Shown here: one piece after another, positions 8,411-18,258 of the stretch
Numbering within the stretch: the stretch's first letter is position 1
Layout: each line of letters opens with the position of its first letter
Assembly: GCA_963790585.1 (NCBI GenBank)
Contig: CAWBOY010000006.1
Location: 620,001 to 684,000, forward strand
Length of the DNA stretch: 64,000 bases
Direction: 5' to 3'
Source of the DNA: CAWBOY01 sp963790585
GTDB lineage: Bacteria > Planctomycetota > Planctomycetia > Gemmatales > Gemmataceae
Made by a program: the position numbers and the translations under genes
The notes under the pieces: model-generated
What the model was told of the DNA's origin: nothing
The model's input: only the letters and a program-made list of their open reading frames with translations
The model's database searches: none

Positions 8411-9501
8411 ATGGCGCGTCGTAGCGCCGAATTAGTCATTCCGAACGGCAAAGCGACTTACCAACGCCGTTCCGATCGCTTTCTCCACGGCTTGAGGGAG
8501 GCAGACTCTGTCACCTTCGTCTCGCACGTTCACCCCGATCCCGATAGCCTCGGCAGCATGATGGGCTTGGCTCATCTTGTCGAGACATGCCTTGATAAAC
8601 CGACCCGTTTGACTCGTGACGGTCTCATTGGCCGAGCCGAGAACCGGGCGATGGTCGATCTGCTCAAGATTCCGCTAAATTCCATTGAGAGCATCAGCTG
8701 GCATGGCGGTGAAGCGGTCGTCATGGTCGATAGCCAGCCGAACACGGGCCGGCACAATCTGCCCCTTCGCACACCGCTCTATGCTGTCATCGATCATCAC
8801 GATACGCCCGGCGATGTCGAGGGCGTCCCCTTCGTGGACGTCCGCCGTAGTCTCGGCGCAACCTGCTCCTTGGTAACGAGTTACCTCATGGAGCAGAGCA
8901 TTTCGATGCCCGCGCGGTTGGCCACGGCGCTGCTCTACGGCATCGAGACCGAGCTGAGCGGTTATCCGCGCGAGGCCAGTTCGCTTGACGACAGGCGCTG
9001 TTGTACCTTTATCCCCTGGCCGACAAGGATTTGCTGGCGCGCATCCGCAACGCCCGCTTGCCGCAAAGCCACTTTGAAGGCCTGCTCTGGGCGCTGCAAA
9101 GCTCGTTTATCTACGATCGGCTTATCATCAGCTGGATCAACGAGATGCCGCAATCTGAGTTGGCGGCGGAAGTCGTCGACTTTCTGATTCGGTTCGAGGA
9201 GATCGATTGGGCGGTGTGTGCCGGCGTGCATAACGACAAGCTGGTCCTGTCCGTTCGCTCGACCGCTCCCGACGCCCGAGCCGGCGAGCTGTTGAAGCAG
9301 GTCGTCGGCGACATGGGCCGAGCCGGTGGCCATGACCGCCGCGCCGGCGGGCTCATTTATCTGCCCAGCACGGCTCCCAGCGCCATCGAGCAAATGCAGG
9401 GCGAACTGCGTCGACGGCTGCTGAAAGCGCTGGAGATCGAAGAATGCCGGGGTCAGCGATTGGTCTCCCGGAAGGAGATGCTTCAAAACCTGCAAGCGTG
9501 A
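8411..9501 (+). CDS. DHH-family phosphoesterase (NrnA-like), frameshifted
   Basis: Predicted manganese-dependent nanoRNase or pAp-phosphatase type enzyme. The N-terminal DHH domain shows SHVHPDPDSLGS, MVDSQP and VIDHHDTPGD metal-binding motifs. The C-terminal DHHA1-like part follows in another frame (LLYLYPLADKDLLARIRNARLP and VLSVRSTAPDARAGELL). The frame changes near 8995. Restoring one G in GACGACAGGCGCTG gives a continuous protein of about 363 residues, so I treat this as one gene with a one-base deletion. TAGGAGGT lies nine bases before ATG 8411, a strong ribosome binding site, and TATATAAT about 53 bases upstream could be a promoter -10. The next gene starts 10 bases after its stop. Confidence 0.85.
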
Positions 9502-9511
9502 GGCCTACCCT

Positions 9512-9787
9512 ATGGCCGCGTCAACCTGCCCTTCTTGTGGCACGAGCATCACGGAGGCGATCCGCTTCCGTGATGCCTGTCCGCGCTGCGGCGCCTACCT
9601 CCATTCCTGCGTCAATTGTCGGCTTTATTGCCCAAGCGCGTCCAATCATTGCCTCAGTCCCACCACCGAGTTTGTGCGCGACATTTCCGGTGCCAACTTC
9701 TGCGAAGAGTTCGAGCCGGCGCTGGCGAAGGCGGCCAAGGATAAGCCATCGTCGAAGAAGAGTTTTGATCAGTTGTTTGGGGAGTAA
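9512..9787 (+). CDS. small zinc-ribbon protein
   Basis: A 91-residue protein with eight cysteines in zinc-ribbon arrangement: C6/C9, C23/C26, C33/C36, C40 and C47. The C-terminal half is acidic and lysine-rich, ending in a KSFDQLFGE tail. It probably binds one or two zinc ions and could act as a nucleic-acid or protein adaptor, but no specific function is known to me. It begins 10 bases after the DHH phosphoesterase stop and is almost certainly in the same operon. Confidence 0.72.
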   Translation: MAASTCPSCGTSITEAIRFRDACPRCGAYLHSCVNCRLYCPSASNHCLSPTTEFVRDISGANFCEEFEPALAKAAKDKPSSKKSFDQLFGE

Positions 9788-9957
9788 CGTTGGCCGTCGA
9801 AACGCCATTCCCGATCTAGACTCCACTTCCTTCTGCCTCTATCATACTTAGTTCTCACTACAGGGCCCTCCGTGCGTATTTCGTGCGCGGGCCCGGCAAT
9901 GATGCTCACCGAAGGCACCTTCGGATAGACAGTTGCAACCATAAGGGGATGATTGCG

Positions 9958-10653
9958 ATGGCTTTGGGACTACTAGGATTGAAAGTGGGCATGACCCAGG
10001 TCTTTGACGAGACCGGTAAGATTGCCCCCGTGACCGTGCTTCAGGTCGGGCCTTGCCCGGTATTGCAGGTCCGCGATCAACAGCGGGATGGCTACGACGG
10101 CATCCAGCTCGGCTTCATGGACAAACTTCGCCGCAAAGCGACACGCTCGGAGCGTGGCCATGTCTCGGCCGCGCTGGAATCGAAACGGCGCACCAAAGGC
10201 GTCCCTTTGGCGCCGAAGCCGAATTGCGAGCCGCAGCGCTATGTCAAGGAATGCCGGCTGAAAGAGCCCTCAAAGTTCGCCATCGGCGCGATCTTGAAGG
10301 CCGATGAGATTTTCAAAGACGTCAAGCGCGTCGACGTGATCGGCAACAGTAAGGGTCGAGGCTTCACCGGCGTCATGAAGCGGCATAACTTCGGCGGTCT
10401 TCGTGGCAGCCACGGCGTGAAAAAGGGTAATCGCCAGCGTGGTTCGATTGCGTCCAACGCCAGTAATCGAGGTAGCGGGCGACCGAAGAAGGGTATCCGC
10501 ATGGCCGGCCAATACGGCAACACACGAGTTACCGTGCGAAACCTTGACGTGGTCAAGATCGATGCCGAGGAGAATCTGATTCTCGTTCGCGGGGCCGTGC
10601 CGGGGCCGAACGGCGGGCTCATCTTCATTCGAGCGACGAATAAGAAGCGGTAA
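9958..10653 (+). CDS. rplC: 50S ribosomal protein L3
   Basis: Large-subunit ribosomal protein that binds 23S rRNA early in assembly. The N-terminus LGLLGLKVGMTQVFDE and the basic central loop (RGFTGVMKRHNFGG, GSHGVKKGNRQRGSI, KKGIRMAGQYG) are characteristic. I choose ATG 9958 because AAGGGG lies nine bases upstream; the in-frame ATG at 9949 abuts that site directly. At 231 residues it is slightly longer than the usual 205-215. It is striking that no rpsJ, rplD or other S10-operon gene is adjacent: a zinc-ribbon gene lies upstream and a convergent histidine kinase downstream. GGGCCC copies at 9863-9868 and 9889-9894 could form a leader hairpin. Confidence 0.95.
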   Translation: MALGLLGLKVGMTQVFDETGKIAPVTVLQVGPCPVLQVRDQQRDGYDGIQLGFMDKLRRKATRSERGHVSAALESKRRTKGVPLAPKPNCEPQRYVKECRLKEPSKFAIGAILKADEIFKDVKRVDVIGNSKGRGFTGVMKRHNFGGLRGSHGVKKGNRQRGSIASNASNRGSGRPKKGIRMAGQYGNTRVTVRNLDVVKIDAEENLILVRGAVPGPNGGLIFIRATNKKR

Positions 10654-10667
10654 CGGCCTGGGCCAGC

Positions 10668-10706
10668 AAGTTGTGGCGGCACGTTAAATACGTGCCGCCA
10701 CAACTT
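10668..10706. repeat. 17-bp perfect palindrome between convergent genes
   Basis: AAGTTGTGGCGGCACGT (10668-10684) and its exact complement (10690-10706) flank a 5-base TAAAT loop. It lies 14 bases after the rplC stop and 27 bases from the end of the convergent histidine kinase gene. It is well placed as a bidirectional terminator, although there is no T tract on either side. Confidence 0.75.
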
Positions 10707-10732
10707 ACTGCGATGGGCTCCCCGTGGCGTCA

Positions 10733-12304
10733 TCACAAACCTACCGGCACCACTTGCGTCGGGGTCTTTTTCAGCGGCAGCATGACGGTGAACGTGGTCC
10801 CCTCGTTCACTTTCGATGTGAAGCTGATGGAGCCGCCCAGGCCTTGAATGATGCTTCGACAAATAGCCAAACCTAGACCGCTGCCTCCCTGTTCGCGGGC
10901 GCGGGCTTTGTCGACGCGGTAGAAGCGCTCGAAGATATGAGGGCGGTCCTCCTCGGGGATGCCACAACCTGTGTCCGTCACTGACAGAACGGCGTGATTC
11001 TCCTCAGTCGAGATCGCCACGTGAACAGCGCCTCCGGCAAAGTTGTAGTTGATCGCGTTGGTCACAAGGTTGGTGATGACCTGGGCCAACCGCGTCGCGT
11101 CGCCGGTGATTTCCACGTCCGACGAATCAACCGCCACCGCCACTCCCTTTTGTCGCGCCAACGGCTCGAGCAATGCCGCCGTGTCGGCGGCGAGAATTCC
11201 CAGGTCGATCGGCTGGTTTTTCAATTCGAGCTTGCCGACATCAGCCCGGGCCAAGGTGAGCAGCCCTTCGACAATCGCTTTCATGCGTCGTGAGGCCCGG
11301 ACACACGTCTTCAAAGCATCTTGATATTCAACGGGTTCGCGTGGCCGTGATAGCGCTAGCTCGGCATGGGATTGAATGATCGCGAGAGGCGTGCGCAGCT
11401 CGTGCGAGGCATCAGCAGTGAAGCGCGCTTGCCGATCGAACGCGCTCTCGAGTCGGCTGAACATCTCATTAAGAACCGTGGCGAGCTTCCCCAACTCACC
11501 GTCCACTTCGTCGACATCGATGCGCTGATCGAGATTGGAAGCCGAGATCTTCGCGGCCGTCGTGCTCATCGCGGAAATGGGCCGCACCACTCGCCCTACC
11601 AGGAAAAAGCCTCCGAGGAGCCCCACCGTCAGGACGCCCGCACCGATCATCACCAGTTGTCCGCCGAGCCAGGAGAGATCGTGTAACTCGCGGCGAATCG
11701 TTCTGCCTACCAGAACCCTCGACAGCCGTGGGCCAAGGATACCAACTTCGCGGAATACGCCAGTCTGCCTCACCTCGGGACGCTCAGCGTTTGGTCCGAG
11801 AAGCGACGCGAACGTCGGCACCGGAAAATCGGGCGAAACGCCTTCCGACTTGAGAATCTCGCCATTGCTCGCCCAAACGATGAAGAACAGTGGCTCCGTC
11901 GGCGCGTCGGGAGCGTGAAATGTGGTCGAACTCGGCAGGGTCAACATTCGTTCGGGATTGCGATCTGGCGGCGGTTCGCGCCCGCCCCGAGGTGGCCCGC
12001 CTTCGTTTGGCGGCGGACCTTCCCCGCGCGGCGGTGGTTTGCCGCCAGGACCTCCACCCGGCCCGCCTCTTCCAGGCCCGCCTCTGCCGCCTCCGGGCGG
12101 TTCCTTTTTACCTTCGAGGACGTACATCGGGAAGCCGCGCAGCGTCCCCTCGAGCGTCCGCGCGGAGGCCAAGAGTTCGGCGTCGACTTCGTCAAAACGT
12201 GCCTTGTGGATTTGCCAATAAAGCGTGACGCCGTAACCGACGACGGCCAGGGACAAAATCCCGGCATGCCAGGCCAACAGCCGCCAGCGAATGGACTTAA
12301 ACAT
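10733..12304 (-). CDS. sensor histidine kinase with HAMP domain
   Basis: Membrane sensor of a two-component system, 523 residues. TM1 is at about residues 12-31. The periplasmic region (32-215) contains a very unusual proline/glycine-rich stretch at about 69-113. TM2 is at about 217-238 and is followed by a HAMP domain beginning VVRPISAM. The phosphoacceptor is His301 in DASHELRTPL. The ATPase domain has the N box (TNAINYN), G1 (DTGCGIP) and G2 (GSGLGLAI). It overlaps the response-regulator gene by eight bases, so the two are translated together. Domain type resembles the CusS/heavy-metal sensor group, but the signal cannot be inferred. Confidence 0.93.
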   Translation of the reverse strand: MFKSIRWRLLAWHAGILSLAVVGYGVTLYWQIHKARFDEVDAELLASARTLEGTLRGFPMYVLEGKKEPPGGGRGGPGRGGPGGGPGGKPPPRGEGPPPNEGGPPRGGREPPPDRNPERMLTLPSSTTFHAPDAPTEPLFFIVWASNGEILKSEGVSPDFPVPTFASLLGPNAERPEVRQTGVFREVGILGPRLSRVLVGRTIRRELHDLSWLGGQLVMIGAGVLTVGLLGGFFLVGRVVRPISAMSTTAAKISASNLDQRIDVDEVDGELGKLATVLNEMFSRLESAFDRQARFTADASHELRTPLAIIQSHAELALSRPREPVEYQDALKTCVRASRRMKAIVEGLLTLARADVGKLELKNQPIDLGILAADTAALLEPLARQKGVAVAVDSSDVEITGDATRLAQVITNLVTNAINYNFAGGAVHVAISTEENHAVLSVTDTGCGIPEEDRPHIFERFYRVDKARAREQGGSGLGLAICRSIIQGLGGSISFTSKVNEGTTFTVMLPLKKTPTQVVPVGL

Positions 12305-12950
12305 CGATCATATATCCCTGGCCGCGGCGCGTCGTGATGAAGTCCTTACCCACCTTTTTCCTTACATTGGAGACATGCACGTCGACAAGGTTTGACAGCG
12401 AGTCTTCATTCTCGTCAAACAAGTGTTCGTAGATCATCGACCGCGTGATGAGCTGGCCGCGATGCTGAGCCAAGATCTCGACGAGAGCATATTCGCGTGC
12501 CGTCAAGTTGATCGCCTTGCCCGCACGCGAAACGACCCGCGCCACGGTGTCGACGACGATGTCGCCGATGTCGATCGTCGATACCGCGTTACCCGCCGCC
12601 CGGCGAATCAGGGCCCGCAGGCGCGCTTGGAGTTCTTCGAGTTCAAATGGTTTGACCAGGTAGTCGTCCGCGCCGGAATCGAGGCCGAGGACCCGGTCGG
12701 GAATCGTATCGCGTGCCGTCAAAATCAAGACCGGCGTCGAGCGTTTGTCACGCAGCCGGCGCAGGACTTCCAGGCCGGACAGACGCGGCAACATCAAGTC
12801 GAGGACGAGCGCGTCGTATTCCCAGCTCGTCGCCTTGTAGAGACCGTCCTCCCCGTCCGACGCTTCATCGACGGCATAACCGGCTTCGCGCAGTGCCTGA
12901 GCGAGTACCCGTCGGAGATCAGGTTCGTCCTCGACGACTAGGACGCGCAT
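12297..12950 (-). CDS. OmpR-family response regulator
   Basis: DNA-binding response regulator of 217 residues, partner of the overlapping histidine kinase. The receiver domain has the acidic pair EDE near residue 7-9, phosphoacceptor Asp51 in VLDLMLPRLSG, the T/A switch position in LILTARD, and Lys in DYLVKPFELEEL. The C-terminal winged helix ends with the typical VRKKVGKDFITTRRGQGYMI. There is no strong Shine-Dalgarno sequence before ATG 12950. It probably controls its own operon and unknown targets. Confidence 0.95.
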   Translation of the reverse strand: MRVLVVEDEPDLRRVLAQALREAGYAVDEASDGEDGLYKATSWEYDALVLDLMLPRLSGLEVLRRLRDKRSTPVLILTARDTIPDRVLGLDSGADDYLVKPFELEELQARLRALIRRAAGNAVSTIDIGDIVVDTVARVVSRAGKAINLTAREYALVEILAQHRGQLITRSMIYEHLFDENEDSLSNLVDVHVSNVRKKVGKDFITTRRGQGYMIDV

Positions 12951-13057
12951 TTGGCTAAATCCGTGGGTGTGTGTCGCCTTTCGCTCCGCGAAAGGGCGAT
13001 CTTCGATGCTATTTTACGGTCTGGAGCACTAGACGTTAGCGGGAGGTAATAACCGCG

Positions 13058-13136
13058 ATTCGTTTCATTCGGCCCCCCCATAACCCCCCCGAACGAATTC
13101 TAAGAGTTGAATCATATACGTGTAAAAGGACTTACG
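13058..13136. repeat. interspersed repeat, copy 1
   Basis: A 79-base segment closely matches 61418-61498. Both begin ATTCGTTTCATTC, pass through a C-rich run to CGAACGAAT, which is the inverted complement of the start, then GTTGAATC and end AAGGACTTACG. It lies in the roughly 500-base gap upstream of the cytochrome/WD40 gene. No open frame is shared, so it may be a small mobile or structured RNA element. Confidence 0.6.
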
Positions 13137-13209
13137 TTCGTTCGCGCACTTTTCGTTGCGCCCCGCCGCATCATTACATAGTCGTTATCAGAGAGGATGC
13201 ATCTCTCAA

Positions 13210-13248
13210 AAAAAGAGGGTGAGCCGCATTGCGAGTCACGGCTCACCC
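13210..13248 (-). terminator. intrinsic-terminator-like hairpin facing the minus strand
   Basis: GGGTGAGCCG (13217-13226) pairs with CGGCTCACCC (13239-13248). On the minus strand this stem is followed by TCTTTTTTTG, the classical U tract. No minus-strand gene ends here, since the gene to the right is on the plus strand. Either an antisense or small RNA ends here, or the fold has another role. The remaining parts of the 12951-13452 gap hold no gene that I can support. Confidence 0.5.
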
Positions 13249-13452
13249 CAAGTGCGAGGCCCAAGCAGAACGGATCCTCATTGACCCATTCGCTCGGGAA
13301 TACTCCCCTCGCATCCGCCAGCGTAAGCAAACAAACCTTAAGATAACATGAAGATCGAAGCCGACGCGGCCGGGTCGGACCAATCCGTAGTACGAACTCA
13401 ATCGTCTTTAAGTCAGAGAGGTTCGCCAGCGCAGCCGTTCTTGGAGTCATCC

Positions 13453-15983
13453 ATGCCACGCATCCTTCGTCTCGCTCTCTTGGGACTCCTGACTTCCGTT
13501 GCGTTGGTTCCCGAGTTGCGAGCGGCGGACGTCGCCAAGGATGCGCCGCGGTGCTCGAAAAATACTGTGCCGAGTGTCACGGCCCGCGCGGCGGCGCCAA
13601 GGGTGGCTTCGATTACGTGCTCGATCGGGAGCGCCTCGTCGCCCGAGGACAGGTGACACCAGCGAAAGCCGACGATTCCCCACTTTTGCAGCGCGTCCGC
13701 GATGGCGACATGCCTCCCGGCAAGCGAGGGAAGCCAACAGCGGCGGAGCTTGCTCTTTTGAACAAATGGATCGCCGACGGCGCTGCCGCTTTCTCGGTCG
13801 CGGCCAACGCCGCGGCGCCGCGCGAATACGCTCCACTCCATAAAATAATGTTAGACGATCTCAATACTCTCGATTCCCGTTCCCGGCGCTTCACTCGTTA
13901 CCTAACCTTGAATCAACTCGCCGGCAGCGGCATCTCAGCCGACGATCTCGACAAACATCGCCATGCTCTCACAAAGCTCGTCAATAGCCTATCCTGGCAT
14001 CCGCGCCTGCGTCGCCTGCAACCGGTGGACGCTGCCGCGACTGTTTTTCGCCTCGATCTGCGCGATTACAAATGGAACGCGCGCACTTGGGACAAACTGG
14101 CTTCGATCTATCCGTACCGCCTACCGGAATCGAGCGACACGTTGCGCTCACTTACCGCTTTGACCAGCTGTGAGCAGCCCTATCTGCGCGGCGACTGGTT
14201 TGCCGACACAGCGTCGCGGCCGCCGTTTTACTTTGATTTTCTACAGATGCCCGGCACCGATCGTGGCCTGGAACGTCTGCTCCAGGTCGATGTCCCGGCC
14301 AATCAGCAGGACGACAGCGCCGTGCGCGTTGGCTTCAACGGTTCCGGCGTTGCCCGTGGCAATCGCGTCCTCGAACGCCATGACGCCATTCATGGAAGCT
14401 ACTGGCGCAGCTACGATTTCAACGACAACATTTCGCGGCAAAATATCTTCGAGCATCCGGTCAGCTTTCAGGCGGCGGGAGGCGAGATAATCTTCAATCT
14501 GCCGAACGGTTTGCAAGGCTATCTGCTCGTCGATAGCGCAGGCCGGCGTGTCGACAAGGCTCCCGGCGAAATCGTCAGCGATCCGAAACGGCCGGACAAG
14601 CTCGTCGAAACCGGCGTTTCCTGCATGTCGTGCCACGTTCGCGGCATCTTACCCAAGGACGATCAAGTCCGCGCCCACATCCTAAAAAACCCTGCTCCCT
14701 TCACAAAAACGGAGCGTGAATCGGCGCTCGCTCTCTACGCCCCGGCCGCACGCATGCGAGCGCTGATAAAGGAAGATTCCGAACGCTTCATGGCCGCTCT
14801 GACGAAGATCGGCGTGCCAATAACGGATCAGGATCCAATCGAGGTCGCTGTACTCCGTTATGAAGGGACGCTTGATCTGAGCGCTGCCGCCGCGGAGACA
14901 GGCCTGACACCGGAAGCCTTCTCGATGGAATTAAGAAAGTCGAGCGCATTGAGCCGAAGCCTGGGCGCCCTTCTGGCATCGGGCGGCGTCGTTCAAAGAC
15001 AGCTCTTCGAAGAGTCGTTTCCCGAGTTGGCTCGGATGCTGAAACTGGGACGTGACAATGCTACGGATGTTGCCATCGCCCGAGCGCCGTTCGTCGGCCA
15101 TCGCGGATCGATTCGAGCACTGGCGATTTCAGACGACGGCAAGCGGGCGGCGACCGGTGGCGAAGATCGCATCGTTCGCGTTTGGGATCTCGACACAGGC
15201 AAGGAACTCGCCGCGCTCGAAGGGCACACCGACGAGATCGAAACGATTGCCTTCATGCCCGATGGCAGGCGAGTCGTTTCCGGCAGTGCTGATCGATCGA
15301 TTCGTCTGTGGGACATCACCGAGGTCAAAGAGAGTGGCCGATTGATGGGTCACACGGAGGGTGTGCGATCGCTCGTCGTGACCAAGGACGGCCACCGAGT
15401 TGCCTCCGCGGGCAGCGATCGGACCGTCCGCATTTGGAATATCGACACGCAAAAAGAAATTCGTTCACTCACCGGATACAACTCCGCGGTGACCTGTCTC
15501 GTCTTATCTCCAGACGGCAATCGACTCTTGACCGGCAGCCTCGATCGCAGCCTGCGTCTTTGGGACGTGAAGACCTGGGCCCCGCTGTCGCGCTGGGAGG
15601 GACACGACGGAGCAATCCTTAGCGTCGCCTTCTCCGCCGATGGCAAACAAGCCGTCTCCGGCGGCAGCGATCGGACGATTCGCCTATGGGACGTCGCCAA
15701 GGGCAAGGAACTACGCAAAATGACGGGCCATCATAACGCCGTCGTTCGCGTTGCCTTCTTGCCGGATGGCCGTGTCGTCTCCGCGAGCAGCCGTTACCAG
15801 ACAGACGACGCGATCATCCGCATTTGGGATCCGCAAACGGCGAAAGAAGTGAAGTCGTTCGAAGTTGCCGGCTTGGAGCGCGTCGAAAATGTCGTATTTC
15901 TGCCCGACGGAAGCAAGGCGTTTATCAGCCATGCATCGGGCAGTCTGCGGTTGTGGGCGCTGCCCAAACAGGTCGTGAAATGA
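13453..15983 (+). CDS. planctomycete cytochrome c / WD40 repeat protein (frameshifted near start)
   Basis: Exported protein of about 840 residues. A signal peptide starts at ATG 13453 (MPRILRLALLGLLTSVALVP). A frame change near 13545, consistent with one missing base, joins it to a cytochrome domain with CAECH haem motif. A second CMSCH motif lies about 350 residues later. The C-terminal third is a seven-bladed WD40 propeller with repeats beginning GHRGSIRALA, GHTDEIETIA, GHTEGVRSLV, GYNSAVTCLV, GHDGAILSVA, GHHNAVVRVA and a last degenerate blade. Such cytochrome/propeller fusions are a planctomycete speciality; their electron partners and substrates are unknown. If the frameshift is genuine, translation from GTG 13551 would give a protein without a signal peptide. 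Confidence 0.85.
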
Positions 15984-16030
15984 CGGGTTTACCAGCCCCA
16001 AGCAAGCGCGGGGTCCCGCGTCAAAGAGTT

Positions 16031-16101
16031 GTGGCCGGGGTCGGTACTCCGACCCCGGTTCTCTGGAACCGCACCGGGGTCGGAGTACCGACCCCGGCCA
16101 C
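16031..16101. repeat. 28-bp perfect inverted repeat with nested symmetry
   Basis: Arms 16031-16058 and 16074-16101 are exact complements around a 15-base loop. Each arm is itself almost palindromic, with CGGGGTCGG and CCGACCCCG halves, so the RNA could form one long hairpin or two small ones. It lies 47 bases after the WD40 gene stop and before the first DUF4139 gene, a likely transcript end. Confidence 0.75.
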
Positions 16102-16193
16102 GGCGGCCGACTTATTTAGCGAGCTTCTAATTCACGACGCTGGTTGATCCCTCAAACCAAGTTTCTCTCCAACAGTTTCCACGGAGTAATTCC

Positions 16194-18128
16194 ATGAAAA
16201 AGCGATTGGCCCTATTGGGCCTCGGGGCCGCTGTCGTTCTGACATTGGTCTGCCTCAACTGGTCGAGCGCCGCCCGGCCAGGCGACGACAAAGCGGAGCC
16301 CAAGGAGCAAGCGCCGAAGACGGCGGCCAGCAAAATCACGCGCGTCACGATTTATCCCAATAGCGCACTCATAACACGCGAAGTCGAGGTCCCCGCTGGA
16401 ACAGGCAACTTCGAACTCGTCGTCAATCCACTGCCCGAAAACACGATAAACAGCTCTCTTTACTCCGAAGGCATCGAAGGCATTCGTGTCTTAACGTCCC
16501 GTTTCCGCACCCGGCCCGTGCGCGAGGACACCCGCGAGGACGTGCGCAAGCTCGAAGATGAGATCAAGAAGATCGTGCAGTCGAACCAAAAGATCCAGGC
16601 CGACATCAACACCTGCACGGCCAACATGGCCCTGCTCGCCAAGCTGGAAAACTACACCGCCGCGAGCACGACCAGTGCCACGGAAAAGGGCAAGCTCGAC
16701 GCCAACGAAGCCTTTACTCTCGCCAAGAACATCATGGAAGGCCGTGGCGAGAAGACCAAGGAAATGGTGACGCTGCAACAGCAATTGGAAACAAACAAAG
16801 AGCAGATGGAGTTTGTAAATCGCAAGCTGCGCGAGCTATCCAACGGCTCGAATCGCACCGAACGCGACGCGGTCATTCTGATCGATAAAACCAATGCCGC
16901 GCCGGGAAAGCTAAAACTACATTACCTCGTCAATGCGGCCCGTTGGAAGCCGCAATACAAGCTACGAACCGGCAAGACGTCGGCGGATCCCGTGCAGGTC
17001 GAGTACCTTGCCGCGGTGACGCAACAGAGCGGCGAGGATTGGAGCGGCGTCGAGGTTACTTTGTCGACGGCCGAGCCGATGTTGAATGCCGCCCCGCCGG
17101 AACTGAAAATGTTGGCCGTCGCCATCGTTCCGCGCGGCATGGATCCGGTCCAGGCTGCGCTCGCGCTTCCGACCTGGGCCAACCAACCCGCGGACGCACG
17201 CGTGCCAAGCGGCAATCTCGCTGGATTTATCAATCCGGAGCTAGCCACGGCGAAGGCCGGTCTAAATGACAACAACAATAATGATATGTTTTACAAAAAG
17301 GCGACTGAGCTACGCCTGGAAGCTCAGCGATCATTCAATCGCAAACAAGATGGCGAAGCCAATCAATTTGCCAACTACGCCGCCGCTCTCGATCAGGCGC
17401 GGGACCTTGTGCTCGAAGAAGCGAAATCGAAAGGCGAGGTCGGCTTCAAACTTGGTGGAAAACCCATCAAGAGCGAAGAAGGCCCGAGCGTGACGTATCA
17501 TTTGGCGTCGAAGCTGACCATACCATCGCGCAATGATGAGCAGGTCATCGAAGTGACTCGGATCGATTTCAAACCGGATTACTATTACAAGGCCGTCCCC
17601 GTTCTCACATCGCACGTCTATCGCCAAGCGAACATCATTAACGACAGCAAGTATGTGCTGCTGCCTGGCGAAGCGACCATGTACAACGGCTCCGACTTCG
17701 TGGGCCGCATGAGCATGCCTTTGGTCGCCATCGGCGATGAATGCACGGTAGGCTTCGGCGCCGACCCGCAGCTGCAAGTGCAGCGCACCATGATGGACAA
17801 GACCAAGACCATGAAGGGCGGCAATCAGGAGCTGAAATTCGAGTATCGCATCTTGGTGTCGAACTTCAAGAAAGAGAAAGTTAAGGTCCAAGTCTGGGAT
17901 CGCCTGCCTCATGCCGAGAACGAGACCATTGGCGTCAGCCTAATCAAGGCTACGCCCGAGGTTTGCCAGGATGAACTGTACCAGCGCGAGGAGAAGTCGC
18001 AGAACCTGCTCCGTTGGGACCTGGAAGTCGACCCCGAAATCAAAGGCGTCAAGGCGATGGCGATCAATTACGAGTTCAAATTGGAATTGGATAAGAACTC
18101 GACCATCGGAAGTTTCTTGAGCAAGTAA
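16194..18128 (+). CDS. DUF4139 (mucoidy-inhibitor MuiA-like) protein, copy 1
   Basis: Exported or membrane-anchored protein of 644 residues. A signal/anchor helix lies at about residues 4-24. A DUF4140-like N-terminal domain starts near residue 47 (ITRVTIYPNSALITREVEVP). A long charged coiled coil spans about 110-215. The C-terminal DUF4139 beta domain includes WKPQYKLRTGKTS and VGFGADPQLQVQRTM. MuiA-like proteins affect mucoidy when overexpressed, but their molecular role is not known. It is followed by a second copy whose C-terminal 210 residues are about 95% identical, so this is a tandem duplication. Long inverted repeats precede it (16031-16101) and follow it (18139-18216). Confidence 0.9.
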   Translation: MKKRLALLGLGAAVVLTLVCLNWSSAARPGDDKAEPKEQAPKTAASKITRVTIYPNSALITREVEVPAGTGNFELVVNPLPENTINSSLYSEGIEGIRVLTSRFRTRPVREDTREDVRKLEDEIKKIVQSNQKIQADINTCTANMALLAKLENYTAASTTSATEKGKLDANEAFTLAKNIMEGRGEKTKEMVTLQQQLETNKEQMEFVNRKLRELSNGSNRTERDAVILIDKTNAAPGKLKLHYLVNAARWKPQYKLRTGKTSADPVQVEYLAAVTQQSGEDWSGVEVTLSTAEPMLNAAPPELKMLAVAIVPRGMDPVQAALALPTWANQPADARVPSGNLAGFINPELATAKAGLNDNNNNDMFYKKATELRLEAQRSFNRKQDGEANQFANYAAALDQARDLVLEEAKSKGEVGFKLGGKPIKSEEGPSVTYHLASKLTIPSRNDEQVIEVTRIDFKPDYYYKAVPVLTSHVYRQANIINDSKYVLLPGEATMYNGSDFVGRMSMPLVAIGDECTVGFGADPQLQVQRTMMDKTKTMKGGNQELKFEYRILVSNFKKEKVKVQVWDRLPHAENETIGVSLIKATPEVCQDELYQREEKSQNLLRWDLEVDPEIKGVKAMAINYEFKLELDKNSTIGSFLSK

Positions 18129-18138
18129 CAACGAACCC

Positions 18139-18216
18139 GTTTAGCCGCGAGCCGATAGGCGAGCACTGTGCGATAGCGCAATTCAACAGCGCTCGCCTAT
18201 CGGCTCGCGGCTAAAC
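18139..18216. repeat. 26-bp inverted repeat, family A
   Basis: Arms 18139-18164 and 18191-18216 are perfectly complementary. The core is GTTTAGCCGCGAGCC and its complement. The pairing continues, after one mismatch, into the loop. It lies 10 bases after the stop of DUF4139 copy 1. Related arms occur at 25698-25715 and 40458-40607. Confidence 0.8.
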
Positions 18217-18258
18217 ATTAGAATTATCATAACAAATAAATAAGGATTCCCCTTTACC

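Noticed and set aside
10239..10967. 242-residue open frame antisense to rplC and the kinase end
   Set aside because: Covers the unmistakable rplC frame and the palindrome; no domain.
13112..13459. 115-residue minus-strand open frame upstream of the WD40 gene
   Set aside because: It crosses the terminator-like hairpin and the repeat element, lacks any domain and has no ribosome site.
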